NCBI GenBank assembly: GCA_002441285.1 | Contig: DJVR01000014.1 | Coordinates: 1 to 55,708, forward strand | Reading direction: 5' to 3' | From: Candidatus Atribacteria bacterium UBA6251 | GTDB lineage: Bacteria > Atribacterota > Phoenicimicrobiia > Phoenicimicrobiales > Phoenicimicrobiaceae | Length of the DNA stretch: 55,708 bases | Shown here: positions 18,146-27,278 of the stretch, piece after piece | How the letters are laid out: each line of letters starts with the position of its first letter | How positions within the stretch are numbered: position 1 is the first letter of the stretch | Position numbers and translations under genes: made by a program | Notes under the pieces: generated by a model | Databases searched by the model: none | What the model was told of the DNA's origin: nothing | The model's input: only the letters and a program-made list of their open reading frames with translations

Positions 18146-18436
18146 AATATAATTTAATTTATCAAAAAATCAATAGAATAACAAGATGCCCTGGCTTTAA
18201 TAGCTTAAACGTATTTCTATAAGATGATTTATTCAGTAGAATTGGTGATTTTATTGTAGACAAAAAGAAGGCAAAAATCTATAAAATCTGGTCTGGTTTT
18301 CCTTTATGAGTAAAAGTTATTTAGTTATGGTAAAATTTATTTAGAAGAGCTGTTTGTTAAGATATACTTTGAAAAGGAGAAGTTTTATATCTTGTATTGG
18401 AGAAAAAATTTAAGAAATAGGAGAGTAGTTTGAGCA

Positions 18437-19156
18437 ATGAGAGTATGGGATATTCATCCCGGGTATCTTTCCTGGCGGAATCTATTAGGGGAACATGCAG
18501 AAATCCATGCCTTATATAGCATTATTACTAATAATAAAAAAGGATATTGCCATCATCCAGAAACGAAGCGGTGGGTTGATAAGGTAGATCTCTTAATTTT
18601 AAGGCATAATTTATTGGTTAAAGAATTAACTTTGCGAGAATTCAAACATCATAGCTCTTTAAATTTTTTAAACTACCCACTTATAGACAATCTTGAAAAT
18701 TATCCCTGGTTAGTAGATTTACCTTCAAAACAGTTTACTATCCTGCAAGAAAAATATCATAAAAGAAACCAGCGTGGACGAATTCCGCTTCCAAATTTCG
18801 GAACCGAATTTTGGGCTCATCATAAGTACTCGATAATGGCTCGAGGATATCAATACTATAAAGAAATTCAGAATTTTCTAAGTAATAGACCTGTTTTCTT
18901 TATTACTGATGATGATGAATTAATTTTAAAGGTTCTGGATATTATGAAGAAACCTATTTCTCCTTTGGCTTTGCGAAATGTTGTATTACATTTGTGGGGT
19001 TATTTTAAAAATCAGGCTACACAAATGGAAAAAGATAATTTTTTTAATTTATATCTTTCTTCGGAAAAAATAAAATTTCTCTATTGCTTATCTAAAAAAT
19101 ATCAGAAAAGCTATCTTCTTCATTCCACCATCTTTGCCGATTTTTTAGTTGATTAG
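18437..19156 (+). CDS. Pyrimidine dimer DNA glycosylase-like protein with extra C-terminal domain
   Basis: The first 75 residues follow the Pyr_excise (T4 endonuclease V-like) pattern: MRVWDIHPGYLSWRNLLGEH, then GYCHHPETKRW. The middle and C-terminal parts (EFWAHHKYSIMARGYQYY and onward, about residues 125-239) resemble the DUF1722/YbgA-type helical domain that is often fused to this family. The expected activity is cleavage at UV-induced pyrimidine dimers, but I have no biochemical proof that these fused proteins do so. ATG 18437 has only a weak GGAGAG site 19 bases upstream. It is divergent from the radical SAM gene at 17.4-18.1 kb. Confidence 0.72.
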   Translation: MRVWDIHPGYLSWRNLLGEHAEIHALYSIITNNKKGYCHHPETKRWVDKVDLLILRHNLLVKELTLREFKHHSSLNFLNYPLIDNLENYPWLVDLPSKQFTILQEKYHKRNQRGRIPLPNFGTEFWAHHKYSIMARGYQYYKEIQNFLSNRPVFFITDDDELILKVLDIMKKPISPLALRNVVLHLWGYFKNQATQMEKDNFFNLYLSSEKIKFLYCLSKKYQKSYLLHSTIFADFLVD

Positions 19157-19270
19157 ATTAATAGTTGAGAAAGAGTAATTTTAAAGTAAAAACAATGTTA
19201 TATTGACAAAAGGTGTATAATTAAAGGCATAAAGAAAATAGTGTTTTAAAAAATTTAATCAGGTGAAATT

Positions 19271-19594
19271 ATGGAAGAACAGATTATCTTAGAAAAACTA
19301 ATTAATTTAGATTCCAGAATAAGTGAGTTAAATGAAAAAAGAAAAAAACAATTAGAGGAGTTAAGTGAAAAATACAAAGAAGAGGAAAAGAAGATTATTA
19401 CCCAATATAAAGAATTAATTAAAAAAGAAACTAAAAATATCATACAAAAGATGAGACAAGAAACAGAAGAGGAAGTTAACCAATTAAAATTAGAAGGCAA
19501 AAAACAGTTAGACAGTATGCAAAGAAATTTCGCCAGATATTTAGAAAATATTATTGAAGAAGTAATTAAGAATATTTTTGCTTTAAAAGATTAA
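19271..19594 (+). CDS. atpH: V/A-type ATPase subunit H (peripheral stalk)
   Basis: A 107-residue, highly charged protein that is almost entirely predicted coiled coil (runs such as KEEEKKIITQYKELIKKE). This is the form of the small peripheral-stalk subunit (called H, G or F in different species) that pairs with subunit E to brace the rotary ATPase. It opens the nine-gene ATPase operon, with the next gene 10 bases downstream. Sequence conservation of this subunit is low, so the assignment rests on coiled-coil character and position. Candidate promoter elements upstream (TTGACA 19203, TATAAT 19216) are badly spaced. Confidence 0.8.
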   Translation: MEEQIILEKLINLDSRISELNEKRKKQLEELSEKYKEEEKKIITQYKELIKKETKNIIQKMRQETEEEVNQLKLEGKKQLDSMQRNFARYLENIIEEVIKNIFALKD

Positions 19595-19604
19595 TAATTA
19601 AATT

Positions 19605-20651
19605 ATGGATAAGATTATTATTTATTCAGCTGTTAATACTAAAATCAAGGTTATGGAAAGAGAATTTTTAGAACCAGTAGATTACGTGAACCTATTAAGG
19701 ATGAGGTCCATTCCTGACGCAGTTCATTATTTAAAGGAAAATTTATATTATAAAAAGATATTGGAAGAAATAAACCCCGATACAGTTAGCAGAAGAGACA
19801 TAGAAGACATTCTAAAGCGTAGTATGATTGATAATATTGATAAATTAATTCATTATTTTCACAATGATTATAGAAAATTTGTTCGTTCTCTCTATATGAA
19901 ATACGAGATAGAGGACTTGAAGACCCTAGCTCGGGCAATTTTTAACCGGGAAAAACCACAGGAAATTGAAACACCATTGTACTTTTTAGGCAAATATAGT
20001 CAAATAGAAGCCGATATACTTTTTAACGCGGGCACTATCAGAGATTTGATTTATTCATTAGAAGGTTCAGAATTTTATGAATTTCTAATTCCTCTGGTTG
20101 ATGGTAGAAGAGAGAATCTTTTTCGCTTGGAGATGGCTTTAGATACCAGTTATTTCAATATTGTTCAAAGTAGAAAGTATAAGATTTTTCCTAAAGATAG
20201 GGAATTACTTAAAAAATGGGAAGGCTTAGTGGCAGATTTGTATAATCTTCAATGGATATATAGAGGTAAGAAATTTTATCGTTTATTGCCTGAGGAATTG
20301 TTGAATTACACTATTAGTTTTGGAGATAAATTAAATTATCAAGATAGACAAAGAATGTGTTATGCCCGGAATTTAGAAGAATTATACCAGATGACCCTGG
20401 ATTCCCCGTACGGATTTTTGTTTAAAAAAGAAGAAATATACACAGATATTTTTATGGAAAGACGGATTAATAGATTTATATACTATAGGTTAAAAGAGTT
20501 AAGTCGTCAAGAACCTTTAAGTATTATTCAGATTATAGAATATATCTGGTTATATGAATTAGAAGTTAAAGATATTGTAGCTATTATTGAGGGTCTTAGA
20601 TACGGTTTGCCCAGCGAAGAGACCAGAAAATTTCTCGTGAAGGTGATATAA
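19605..20651 (+). CDS. atpC: V/A-type ATPase subunit C (d-type, central stalk socket)
   Basis: A 348-residue soluble, helix-rich protein matching the V/A-ATPase subunit C (yeast d) family, which sits as a funnel between the c-ring and the central rotor. Visible features are the repeated three-lobed pattern with YEIEDLKTLARAIFN and the C-terminal WLYELEVKDIVAIIEGLRYG, where the family has its conserved ExxNL/ExxD(I/L)xxI(I/A)xG(K/R) segment. It lies between H and I here, whereas in many operons it follows E. Start ATG 19605 is 10 bases after the previous stop. Confidence 0.87.
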   Translation: MDKIIIYSAVNTKIKVMEREFLEPVDYVNLLRMRSIPDAVHYLKENLYYKKILEEINPDTVSRRDIEDILKRSMIDNIDKLIHYFHNDYRKFVRSLYMKYEIEDLKTLARAIFNREKPQEIETPLYFLGKYSQIEADILFNAGTIRDLIYSLEGSEFYEFLIPLVDGRRENLFRLEMALDTSYFNIVQSRKYKIFPKDRELLKKWEGLVADLYNLQWIYRGKKFYRLLPEELLNYTISFGDKLNYQDRQRMCYARNLEELYQMTLDSPYGFLFKKEEIYTDIFMERRINRFIYYRLKELSRQEPLSIIQIIEYIWLYELEVKDIVAIIEGLRYGLPSEETRKFLVKVI

Positions 20652-20667
20652 TCAAGGAGAAGTAAGC

Positions 20668-22809
20668 ATGAGCGTAGAAAAGATGAAAATTTTAGGGGTA
20701 ATAGGTAAGAAAAATCTTTTAGAAAAGGTTTTACGTCAGGTTATTTTAAGTGAGAATATGCATATGACCAATGCTTTATCCAGAGTGAACTCTGCTGATT
20801 TTTTCTTACCTCCTTCGGAAAAGAATATAGAAGCATTGGAAGAGGAACCTTTTCTAAAGCCTTATTCTGAGAAACGTGATTTTTCCCAAGATGAAAAAAT
20901 TGTAAATTTATTTTTAAAAATTTTTAATATAGAACCACAATTAAACAAAGATTTTTTAACCGAAGAGTATGATTACGATGATTTTATGCGACAATTTTTT
21001 AATGTTTATAAAGAGATTTCCTCTATTGTCGATGAAATTGATATAAAATTAAGAGAAATCGATCAAAAAAGAGAATACATCAATAATCTAAAATACTTAA
21101 CTAAATTTGATTTGGATATAAATAATTTTATTAATATGCAGTATTTGGTATTCAGAATAATACGAATTACCAGAGAAAATTATGATAAATTAAAAAGAAA
21201 TTACGAGAATATTCCAGCAGTTGTGTTAAAGGTTGCAGTAGAAGGAGGATATGTTGTTTTAATTTCAATTGCTCCAGTAACTCTAGAAGAAACTTTAGAA
21301 AAGATTTTCAGCTCATTAAATTATTCTATTCTACCTCTTCCTAAAGAAGTAAATGGTACCGCCCAAGAGGTTATCGAGCAATTTACCAGAAATATCGAAG
21401 AAGATCAAAAGAAGATCGAAGCTCTTAAAAGTTCTATTGAAGAATATAAGATAAAATATAGAGACGAATTAAAAAAATTATTTTCCAGATTGGAAATGGA
21501 AAAGAAAATTGAAGAGTTAAAATCAGAGATTGCTATAGGAAAAAAATTATTTTTTATGTTTGGGTTTGTACCCGTAAGTTATGTTTATCAATTAAAAGAT
21601 GAATTAGAAAAAAACTTTAGAGATAAACTGATAATTTTAATCGATGATGCAAATACCACCTCTTTCGGGATAACTCCGCCTACTAAATTAAAAAATTTTA
21701 AAATATTCAAGCCATTTGAAAGCTTGATAAAAATGTATGGTATTCCAGCTTATCAGGAAAAGGACCCCACCATTTTTTTCGCCCTATCTTATATGCTGCT
21801 CTTTGGTTTAATGTTTGGTGATGTAGGGCAGGGCTTTATTCTAATTTTAGGAGGCATTATTTTAGGATTAATCTACAAAAAAACAGATTTTGGTGGACTG
21901 CTCAGCAGGTTAGGCTGTAGTTCCGTGATCTTTGGATTTCTTTTTGGGAGCGTTTTTGGTTCTGAGGAGATCTTGCCTGCCCTTTTAGTAAGACCAATGG
22001 AAAATATCAATAAATTACTTATTTTTTCAGTTCTTTTAGGAGTGTTACTTATCTTAAGCAGTTATATATTTAATTTTATTAATATCAAAAATAAAAAAGC
22101 CACAGGAGAAATGTTATTTGAAAGTAATGGTTTGGCAGCCTTTACTTTTTATGTTTTATTATTGTATGTTATATTTCGGGTTTTCATCAAACAGGGAACT
22201 CTTTTGCCTATATTATGGATCAGTTTGTTAGGGTTATTATTAGCAATATTCTTCAAAGGATTATTAATATCTAAGTTGTTTCCCCAAGAGAAAGCGTATA
22301 AAAAGATTTCTTTAAACGAATATGTTGAAGGAGGTTTTGGCATTATAGAAATGCTTCTTTCCATGCTTTCTAATACGATTTCTTTTATTAGAGTAGGAGC
22401 TTTTGCCTTGAATCATGTGGGACTTTATATTGCTTTTCTTACTCTTTCTCATATGGTGAATTCTTCCTGGGGTAGCTGGGCTATTCTTATTTTGGGAAAC
22501 ATAATTATTCTTACTTTAGAAGCTTTGATTGTATTTATTCAAGCCTTACGATTGGAGTATTATGAACTTTTTACTAAGTTTTATAGAGGAAATGGAATTG
22601 AATATACCCCAGCAAGAATTAATAGCAGTTTATTAGAAGAAGAGAAGAAAATATTGAAAACCAATAAAATTAGATTTTCTTGGATAAGAAAAATACTATC
22701 ATTTTTCAGGTTTAGAAAAGGGGGTTTAGGTCTATATGTTTATGATCTTGTTTATAGCTATGTTAATAGCAGGGCTCACTATAGCCATCGGTTTTTATCT
22801 TGTCCTTAA
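20668..22809 (+). CDS. atpI: V/A-type ATPase subunit I (membrane stator, a-type)
   Basis: Large stator subunit of 713 residues: a soluble N-terminal half with coiled coils (about residues 1-350) and a C-terminal membrane half with seven to eight spans. Key patterns are SYMLLFGLMFGDVGQG near residue 375 and SFIRVGAFALNHVGLY, in which Arg575 is the essential arginine of the ion channel. ATG 20668 follows AAGGAG. The last 27 or so residues (from RKGGLGLYVYD) read into the start of subunit K in another frame and look unnatural. A one-base change in the G5 run near 22719 would end the protein just before the K start. Confidence 0.9.
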   Translation: MSVEKMKILGVIGKKNLLEKVLRQVILSENMHMTNALSRVNSADFFLPPSEKNIEALEEEPFLKPYSEKRDFSQDEKIVNLFLKIFNIEPQLNKDFLTEEYDYDDFMRQFFNVYKEISSIVDEIDIKLREIDQKREYINNLKYLTKFDLDINNFINMQYLVFRIIRITRENYDKLKRNYENIPAVVLKVAVEGGYVVLISIAPVTLEETLEKIFSSLNYSILPLPKEVNGTAQEVIEQFTRNIEEDQKKIEALKSSIEEYKIKYRDELKKLFSRLEMEKKIEELKSEIAIGKKLFFMFGFVPVSYVYQLKDELEKNFRDKLIILIDDANTTSFGITPPTKLKNFKIFKPFESLIKMYGIPAYQEKDPTIFFALSYMLLFGLMFGDVGQGFILILGGIILGLIYKKTDFGGLLSRLGCSSVIFGFLFGSVFGSEEILPALLVRPMENINKLLIFSVLLGVLLILSSYIFNFINIKNKKATGEMLFESNGLAAFTFYVLLLYVIFRVFIKQGTLLPILWISLLGLLLAIFFKGLLISKLFPQEKAYKKISLNEYVEGGFGIIEMLLSMLSNTISFIRVGAFALNHVGLYIAFLTLSHMVNSSWGSWAILILGNIIILTLEALIVFIQALRLEYYELFTKFYRGNGIEYTPARINSSLLEEEKKILKTNKIRFSWIRKILSFFRFRKGGLGLYVYDLVYSYVNSRAHYSHRFLSCP

Positions 22810-23155
22810 AAAAGATAGTAAGAATTTAGCTAAAATAGGAAGATTAGTTAAATTATCTTTGGTATCTTATATTGTTCTGGTGGCAGTTTTTCTTTTGATG
22901 ATAATTCCTAATATTGCGAGGGCGCAATCGCTTGCAGATTCTTCTTCGGGAATGGGATTTTTAGCTGCTGCAATATCTACTGGATTGGCTACTATAGGCG
23001 CGGGTTATGCAGTGGGTGCGGTTGGCTCTTCTGCCTTGGGAGCGGTCTCTGAGGATCCAAATATTTTAGGTAAAACCTTAATATTTGTAGGTTTGGCAGA
23101 AGGAATTGCTATCTATGGGTTGATTGTCTCGATTATGATACTGGGTAGATTATAA
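22736..23155 (+). CDS. atpK: V/A-type ATPase subunit K (membrane rotor ring, c-type)
   Basis: A 139-residue proteolipid with an N-terminal membrane segment pair (residues about 1-24 and 40-57) followed by a single c-type hairpin. The first hairpin helix reads ATIGAGYAVGAVGSSALGAV, the loop SEDPN, and the second helix VGLAEGIAIYGLIV carries the ion-binding Glu122. The Gln that helps bind sodium in Na+-type rings is Ala89 here, and no Ser/Thr follows the Glu, which suggests proton rather than sodium coupling (inference by alignment to known rings). It overlaps the end of the subunit I frame by 74 bases. Confidence 0.9.
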   Translation: MFMILFIAMLIAGLTIAIGFYLVLKKDSKNLAKIGRLVKLSLVSYIVLVAVFLLMIIPNIARAQSLADSSSGMGFLAAAISTGLATIGAGYAVGAVGSSALGAVSEDPNILGKTLIFVGLAEGIAIYGLIVSIMILGRL

Positions 23156-23169
23156 AGTAAGAGGAATAT

Positions 23170-23478
23170 ATGAAAATATTTTTAATTAGCGATAATACTC
23201 ATACTCTAGCTGGGATGAGATTGGCGGGTATAGAGGGAGTAGTAGTCCACCGCAGGGAAGAAGTATTAAGAGAGATCGAGAAGGTAAAAGCAAGAAGTGA
23301 CATTGGGATTTTACTTATCACTGAATTATTAGCAGAGAAGTTACCTAATGAGATCAATGAAATGAAGTTATCCCATATTTTGCCGGTTATTGTAGAAATT
23401 CCAGATCGCCATGGGACCAGACGTCCTCCCGATTTTCTTACCAGATATATTAAGGAATCAATAGGGATTAGAATTTGA
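23170..23478 (+). CDS. atpF: V/A-type ATPase subunit F (central rotor)
   Basis: A 102-residue protein with the Rossmann-like pattern of V/A-ATPase subunit F: FLISDNTHTLAGMRLAGIEG at the N-terminus, DIGILLITELLAEKL in the middle and the C-terminal segment after LPVIVEIPDRHG. Subunit F sits with D in the central shaft. The usual length is about 100 residues. ATG 23170 is 15 bases after the K stop with AGAGG upstream; subunit E follows 14 bases later. Confidence 0.9.
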   Translation: MKIFLISDNTHTLAGMRLAGIEGVVVHRREEVLREIEKVKARSDIGILLITELLAEKLPNEINEMKLSHILPVIVEIPDRHGTRRPPDFLTRYIKESIGIRI

Positions 23479-23492
23479 GGTGAATAGACGCT

Positions 23493-24119
23493 ATGTCCAA
23501 TACTATAGAAGATAAGATATCTATATTTACTAAGGTAATTCATGAGAGAATTGAACATGATTGTCAAGAGAAACGGAAAAATCTCATAGATTACTATGAA
23601 AATAGGATAAAGGGGTTAATTAAGGAATACGAAGGGAAGAAAAAGGTAGAAATAGAAAAGATTGTTAAAGAAGAACAAAGTAGAAAGCAGGAAATCATTT
23701 CCAAAAATAAATCCAGTATACGCTTACAAATTTTAAGAAAAAGACAGGAATTTGTAGAAAGAATTAAGAAAGAAGTGAAAAAAAGAATTAAAGATTTGGT
23801 AAAAAGCAATGAATATAACCTTTTTTTAGAAAAGGCTATAAAAAAGGTTTTAGTTTATTTTTCGGAAGATAAATTTTTATATTTAAGATTTAATAAAGAT
23901 GATTTCAACTACAGACAGGAGACAATTTTAAAAATTATTCACTCTTTGCGAGATGAAAATACTTATAAAATTGAATTTGATGATCATTTATTGGGAGGTG
24001 TTTTTGCCAGAAGTAATAAAGGTAAAATGGAAGTGGATTTTACCATTAATACTATTCTGGAGGAAAATGATAAATTAATTGCCCAAATTTTATTCTCATA
24101 TTTAAGTAAGGAGAATTAG
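23493..24119 (+). CDS. atpE: V/A-type ATPase subunit E (peripheral stalk)
   Basis: A 208-residue protein with a long N-terminal charged coiled coil (about residues 15-95, IKGLIKEYEGKKKVEIEKI and so on) and a compact C-terminal domain ending KGKMEVDFTINTILEEN, as in subunit E, which forms the peripheral stalk with H. The C-terminal motif LLGGVFARSNKGKMEVD is the family's best-conserved element. Its stop at 24119 is followed immediately by the subunit A start at 24121. Confidence 0.88.
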   Translation: MSNTIEDKISIFTKVIHERIEHDCQEKRKNLIDYYENRIKGLIKEYEGKKKVEIEKIVKEEQSRKQEIISKNKSSIRLQILRKRQEFVERIKKEVKKRIKDLVKSNEYNLFLEKAIKKVLVYFSEDKFLYLRFNKDDFNYRQETILKIIHSLRDENTYKIEFDDHLLGGVFARSNKGKMEVDFTINTILEENDKLIAQILFSYLSKEN

Positions 24120-24120
24120 G

Positions 24121-25926
24121 ATGAGTGGACGTGGCAAAATATTCCATATTAATGGGCCGGTAGTTAAGGCAGAAGATATGGAAGATTTTAAAGTGCGAGA
24201 AATGGTAATGGTAGGTAGTAAAAGGCTCATCGGGGAAGTGATTTCTTTAGAGAGAGAAATAGGGACCATTCAAGTCTATGAAGATACCACTGGACTTAAA
24301 GTGGGTCAAGAAGTACTTGGCACAGGTAAACCATTATCGGTTAGATTAGGACCTGGTATCATTGGTAATATTTTTGATGGTATCGAAAGACCACTTTCTG
24401 AAATTTACGCCTCTGGATTACCCTATATTCCTGATAGTCTGGGGCTTAGTTCTCTGGATAAGAAAAAGATGTGGGATACTAAAATTATAGTTAAATCAGG
24501 TGATATTTTAAAAGCAGGCGATATCTTTGCTGAGATTAAAGAAACCAAAATGATTGTGCATAAGTTAATGATTCCTACTGGTTTTCAGGGTAAAGTGGTA
24601 AGTGTAGTTAAAGATGGTTATTATAGTCTTGAAGATATACTACTGGTAATATCAGATGAAAATGGTAAAAATTATGAAATTAGAATGTATCAGGAATGGC
24701 CGGTAAGACAGCCTAGACCGGTCCAAAAAAGAATGCCTCTAGGAAAACTACTCATTACCGGACAAAGGATTATTGATACTTTTTTCCCTTTAGCCAAAGG
24801 TGGAACAGCTGCCATTCCAGGAGGCTTTGGTACCGGTAAGACAATTACCCAGCATCAATTAGCTAAATGGAGTGATGCTAATCTGATTGTGTATATAGGT
24901 TGTGGAGAACGTGGTAATGAAATGACTGAAGTTCTGGAAGATTTTCCTAAAATTAAAGATCCCAATACTGGTAATCTTCTTATAGAACGTACCGTCCTTA
25001 TTGCGAATACTTCTAATATGCCAGTAGCTGCTCGAGAAGCTTCCATTTATACAGGAATTACTATTGCTGAATATTTTAGAGATATGGGATATAATGTGGC
25101 GATAATGGCTGATTCTACTTCCAGATGGGCGGAAGCCCTGAGGGAAATTTCAGGAAGATTAGAAGAGATGCCTGCTGAAGAAGGATATCCTGCTTATCTT
25201 GCTTCAAGATTGGCAGCTTTTTATGAAAGAGCAGGATATTTTAAAAATCTTAATGGTACAGATGGCTCCATTACTATCATTGGAGCAGTCTCTCCGGCGG
25301 GGGGAGATTTTTCTGAGCCAGTTACTAAATCTACTAAGAGATTAGTAGGAACCTTTTTAGCGCTGGATAGAGAATTAGCTTACGCCAGACATTTTCCCTC
25401 CATTAATTGGATATTATCTTATAGTGGTTATCTATCCATTTTAAAAGATTGGTTTAGAGATAATGTAGCTTCAGATTTGTTGGATATTAGATCAAAATTA
25501 ATGGGAATACTGCAAGAAGAAAATAAATTAATGGATATAGTAAAACTAGTAGGTGAGGATGTTTTACCAGATGAGCAAAGGATAATTTTAGAGATTGCAC
25601 GAATTATCAAAAATGGATATTTACAACAAAGTGCTTTTCATCCCCAAGATTTATATACCGATATTCCCAATCAATACTATATGCTTAAAGTTATTGATTG
25701 CCTTTATGAAAGAGCGTATCAATGTATCAAAAAAGGGATACCTCTCTCCAAAGTTAAAGAAGATCAACTTTTTTCAGAGATTATTATGATGAAATATAAA
25801 ATTAAAGAACAAAAGCTGAAATTATTTCATCAATTAATCGATAGAATTAATGCATATTATGATAGTCTTGAAAAAACATATAAAGAGGGATTTACAGATG
25901 AAAATAAAATATCTGAAATTGAATAA
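24121..25926 (+). CDS. atpA: V/A-type ATPase subunit A (catalytic)
   Basis: Catalytic nucleotide-binding subunit of 601 residues. The Walker A loop IPGGFGTGKTITQ is at about residues 232-244; the usual GPFG reads GGFG here. The catalytic-site pattern CGERGNEMTEVLEDFP and ADSTSRWAEALREISGRLEE follow. The V/A-specific non-homologous insertion is present at about residues 120-200. Length is normal for the family. The end overlaps subunit B by 29 bases. It hydrolyses or makes ATP in the A3B3 head. Confidence 0.95.
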   Translation: MSGRGKIFHINGPVVKAEDMEDFKVREMVMVGSKRLIGEVISLEREIGTIQVYEDTTGLKVGQEVLGTGKPLSVRLGPGIIGNIFDGIERPLSEIYASGLPYIPDSLGLSSLDKKKMWDTKIIVKSGDILKAGDIFAEIKETKMIVHKLMIPTGFQGKVVSVVKDGYYSLEDILLVISDENGKNYEIRMYQEWPVRQPRPVQKRMPLGKLLITGQRIIDTFFPLAKGGTAAIPGGFGTGKTITQHQLAKWSDANLIVYIGCGERGNEMTEVLEDFPKIKDPNTGNLLIERTVLIANTSNMPVAAREASIYTGITIAEYFRDMGYNVAIMADSTSRWAEALREISGRLEEMPAEEGYPAYLASRLAAFYERAGYFKNLNGTDGSITIIGAVSPAGGDFSEPVTKSTKRLVGTFLALDRELAYARHFPSINWILSYSGYLSILKDWFRDNVASDLLDIRSKLMGILQEENKLMDIVKLVGEDVLPDEQRIILEIARIIKNGYLQQSAFHPQDLYTDIPNQYYMLKVIDCLYERAYQCIKKGIPLSKVKEDQLFSEIIMMKYKIKEQKLKLFHQLIDRINAYYDSLEKTYKEGFTDENKISEIE

Positions 25927-27271
25927 GGCACAGGGTCCCTTAATTATTATGGATGAAGTCCAGGATGCAATTTATGGGGAAATTGTAGACATTCAAGTAT
26001 CCGATACTGAACATCGCACAGGTCAGGTCATTCAGATTGATAGAGGGAAAGTGATTATTCAGGTATTTGAAGGTTCTTCAGGTATTTCCTTAAATGATGT
26101 AGCAATAAGTTTTTCTGGTAAACCAATGGAAATCCCTTTATCTCACGAAATTTTAGGTAGAGTCTTTAATGGTATGGCTAAGCCAATAGACCAGGCTGGT
26201 GAAATTTATTCCACCCAAAGTTATGATATAAATGGAAGACCTATAAATCCTGTTGCCCGGCTTTATCCCAGAAACTATATCCAGACTGGAATTTCTGCTA
26301 TTGATGGTCTTATGACCCTGATCAGAGGTCAAAAATTACCTATTTTTTCTGGAGATGGTCTTCCCCATAATCAAGTTGCCGCCCAAATCGTAAGACAAGC
26401 AAGAATTTCAGAAGAAGAGGCTCAAAACTTTGCGATAGTTTTTGCAGCTATTGGGCTTAAGCACGATGAAGCCGATTTTTTTAATCAAGCCTTTGAAGAA
26501 GTTGGAGCCAGGGAGCGAGTAACTATGTTTTTAAATTTAGCTGATGATCCAGTTATTGAAAGGATTCTTACCCCCCGCTGCGCTCTAACTGCTGCAGAAT
26601 ATCTAGCTTTTGAATGTAATATGCATGTTTTAGTGATACTTACGGATATGACCAGCTATTGTGAAGCTTTAAGAGAGATTTCTTCCGCAAAGGAGGAGGT
26701 CCCTTCTCGCAAGGGTTATCCCGGGTATCTTTATTCAGATTTGGCTAGTCTTTATGAGCGAGCAGGGATGATCAAAGAAAATAAAGGCAGTATAACCCAG
26801 ATACCTATTCTAACTATGCCCAATGATGATATAACTCATCCTATCCCGGATCTAACCGGTTATATCACTGAGGGTCAGATTGTTTTAAATCGTTCTTTAT
26901 TTCAAATGGGAATCTATCCTCCTATCAATGTTCTTCCTTCCTTATCCCGTTTAATGAAAGATGGAATTGGAAAAGAATATACCCGCGAAGACCATCCAGA
27001 TGTGGCCAACCAGATATTTACTGCTTATTCCAAAGTACAGGAAATAAGAGCCTTAGCCCAGATTATCGGCGAAGACGAGCTATCCGATAGTGATCGTAAA
27101 TATATGGAATTTGGTCGCCAATTTGAAAGAAAATTTGTTAGACAGGATTTTGAAGAATATAGAGATATAGATCAGACCTTAAATCTTATGTGGGAATTAC
27201 TCAAAATTTTACCAGAACAAGAACTTACCAGAATTGAACCTGCTCTGGTAAAAAAATATTTAAAAGGATAA
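25898..27271 (+). CDS. atpB: V/A-type ATPase subunit B (non-catalytic)
   Basis: Non-catalytic head subunit of about 458 residues. It has the degenerate P-loop FSGDGLPHNQVAAQI at about residue 145 instead of a GKT loop, and TDMTSYCEALREISSAKEEV and PSLSRLMKDGIG typical of subunit B. I chose the ATG at 25898 (MKIKYLKLNKAQGPL), with AGAGGGA seven bases upstream, over a start at 25850 that would lie deep in subunit A. Subunit D follows seven bases after the stop. Confidence 0.95.
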   Translation: MKIKYLKLNKAQGPLIIMDEVQDAIYGEIVDIQVSDTEHRTGQVIQIDRGKVIIQVFEGSSGISLNDVAISFSGKPMEIPLSHEILGRVFNGMAKPIDQAGEIYSTQSYDINGRPINPVARLYPRNYIQTGISAIDGLMTLIRGQKLPIFSGDGLPHNQVAAQIVRQARISEEEAQNFAIVFAAIGLKHDEADFFNQAFEEVGARERVTMFLNLADDPVIERILTPRCALTAAEYLAFECNMHVLVILTDMTSYCEALREISSAKEEVPSRKGYPGYLYSDLASLYERAGMIKENKGSITQIPILTMPNDDITHPIPDLTGYITEGQIVLNRSLFQMGIYPPINVLPSLSRLMKDGIGKEYTREDHPDVANQIFTAYSKVQEIRALAQIIGEDELSDSDRKYMEFGRQFERKFVRQDFEEYRDIDQTLNLMWELLKILPEQELTRIEPALVKKYLKG

Positions 27272-27278
27272 ATTTAAT

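Noticed and set aside
19203..19221. TTGACA and TATAAT as ATPase operon promoter
   Set aside because: The two boxes are only 7 bases apart, too close to work together; each could belong to another poorly matched promoter.
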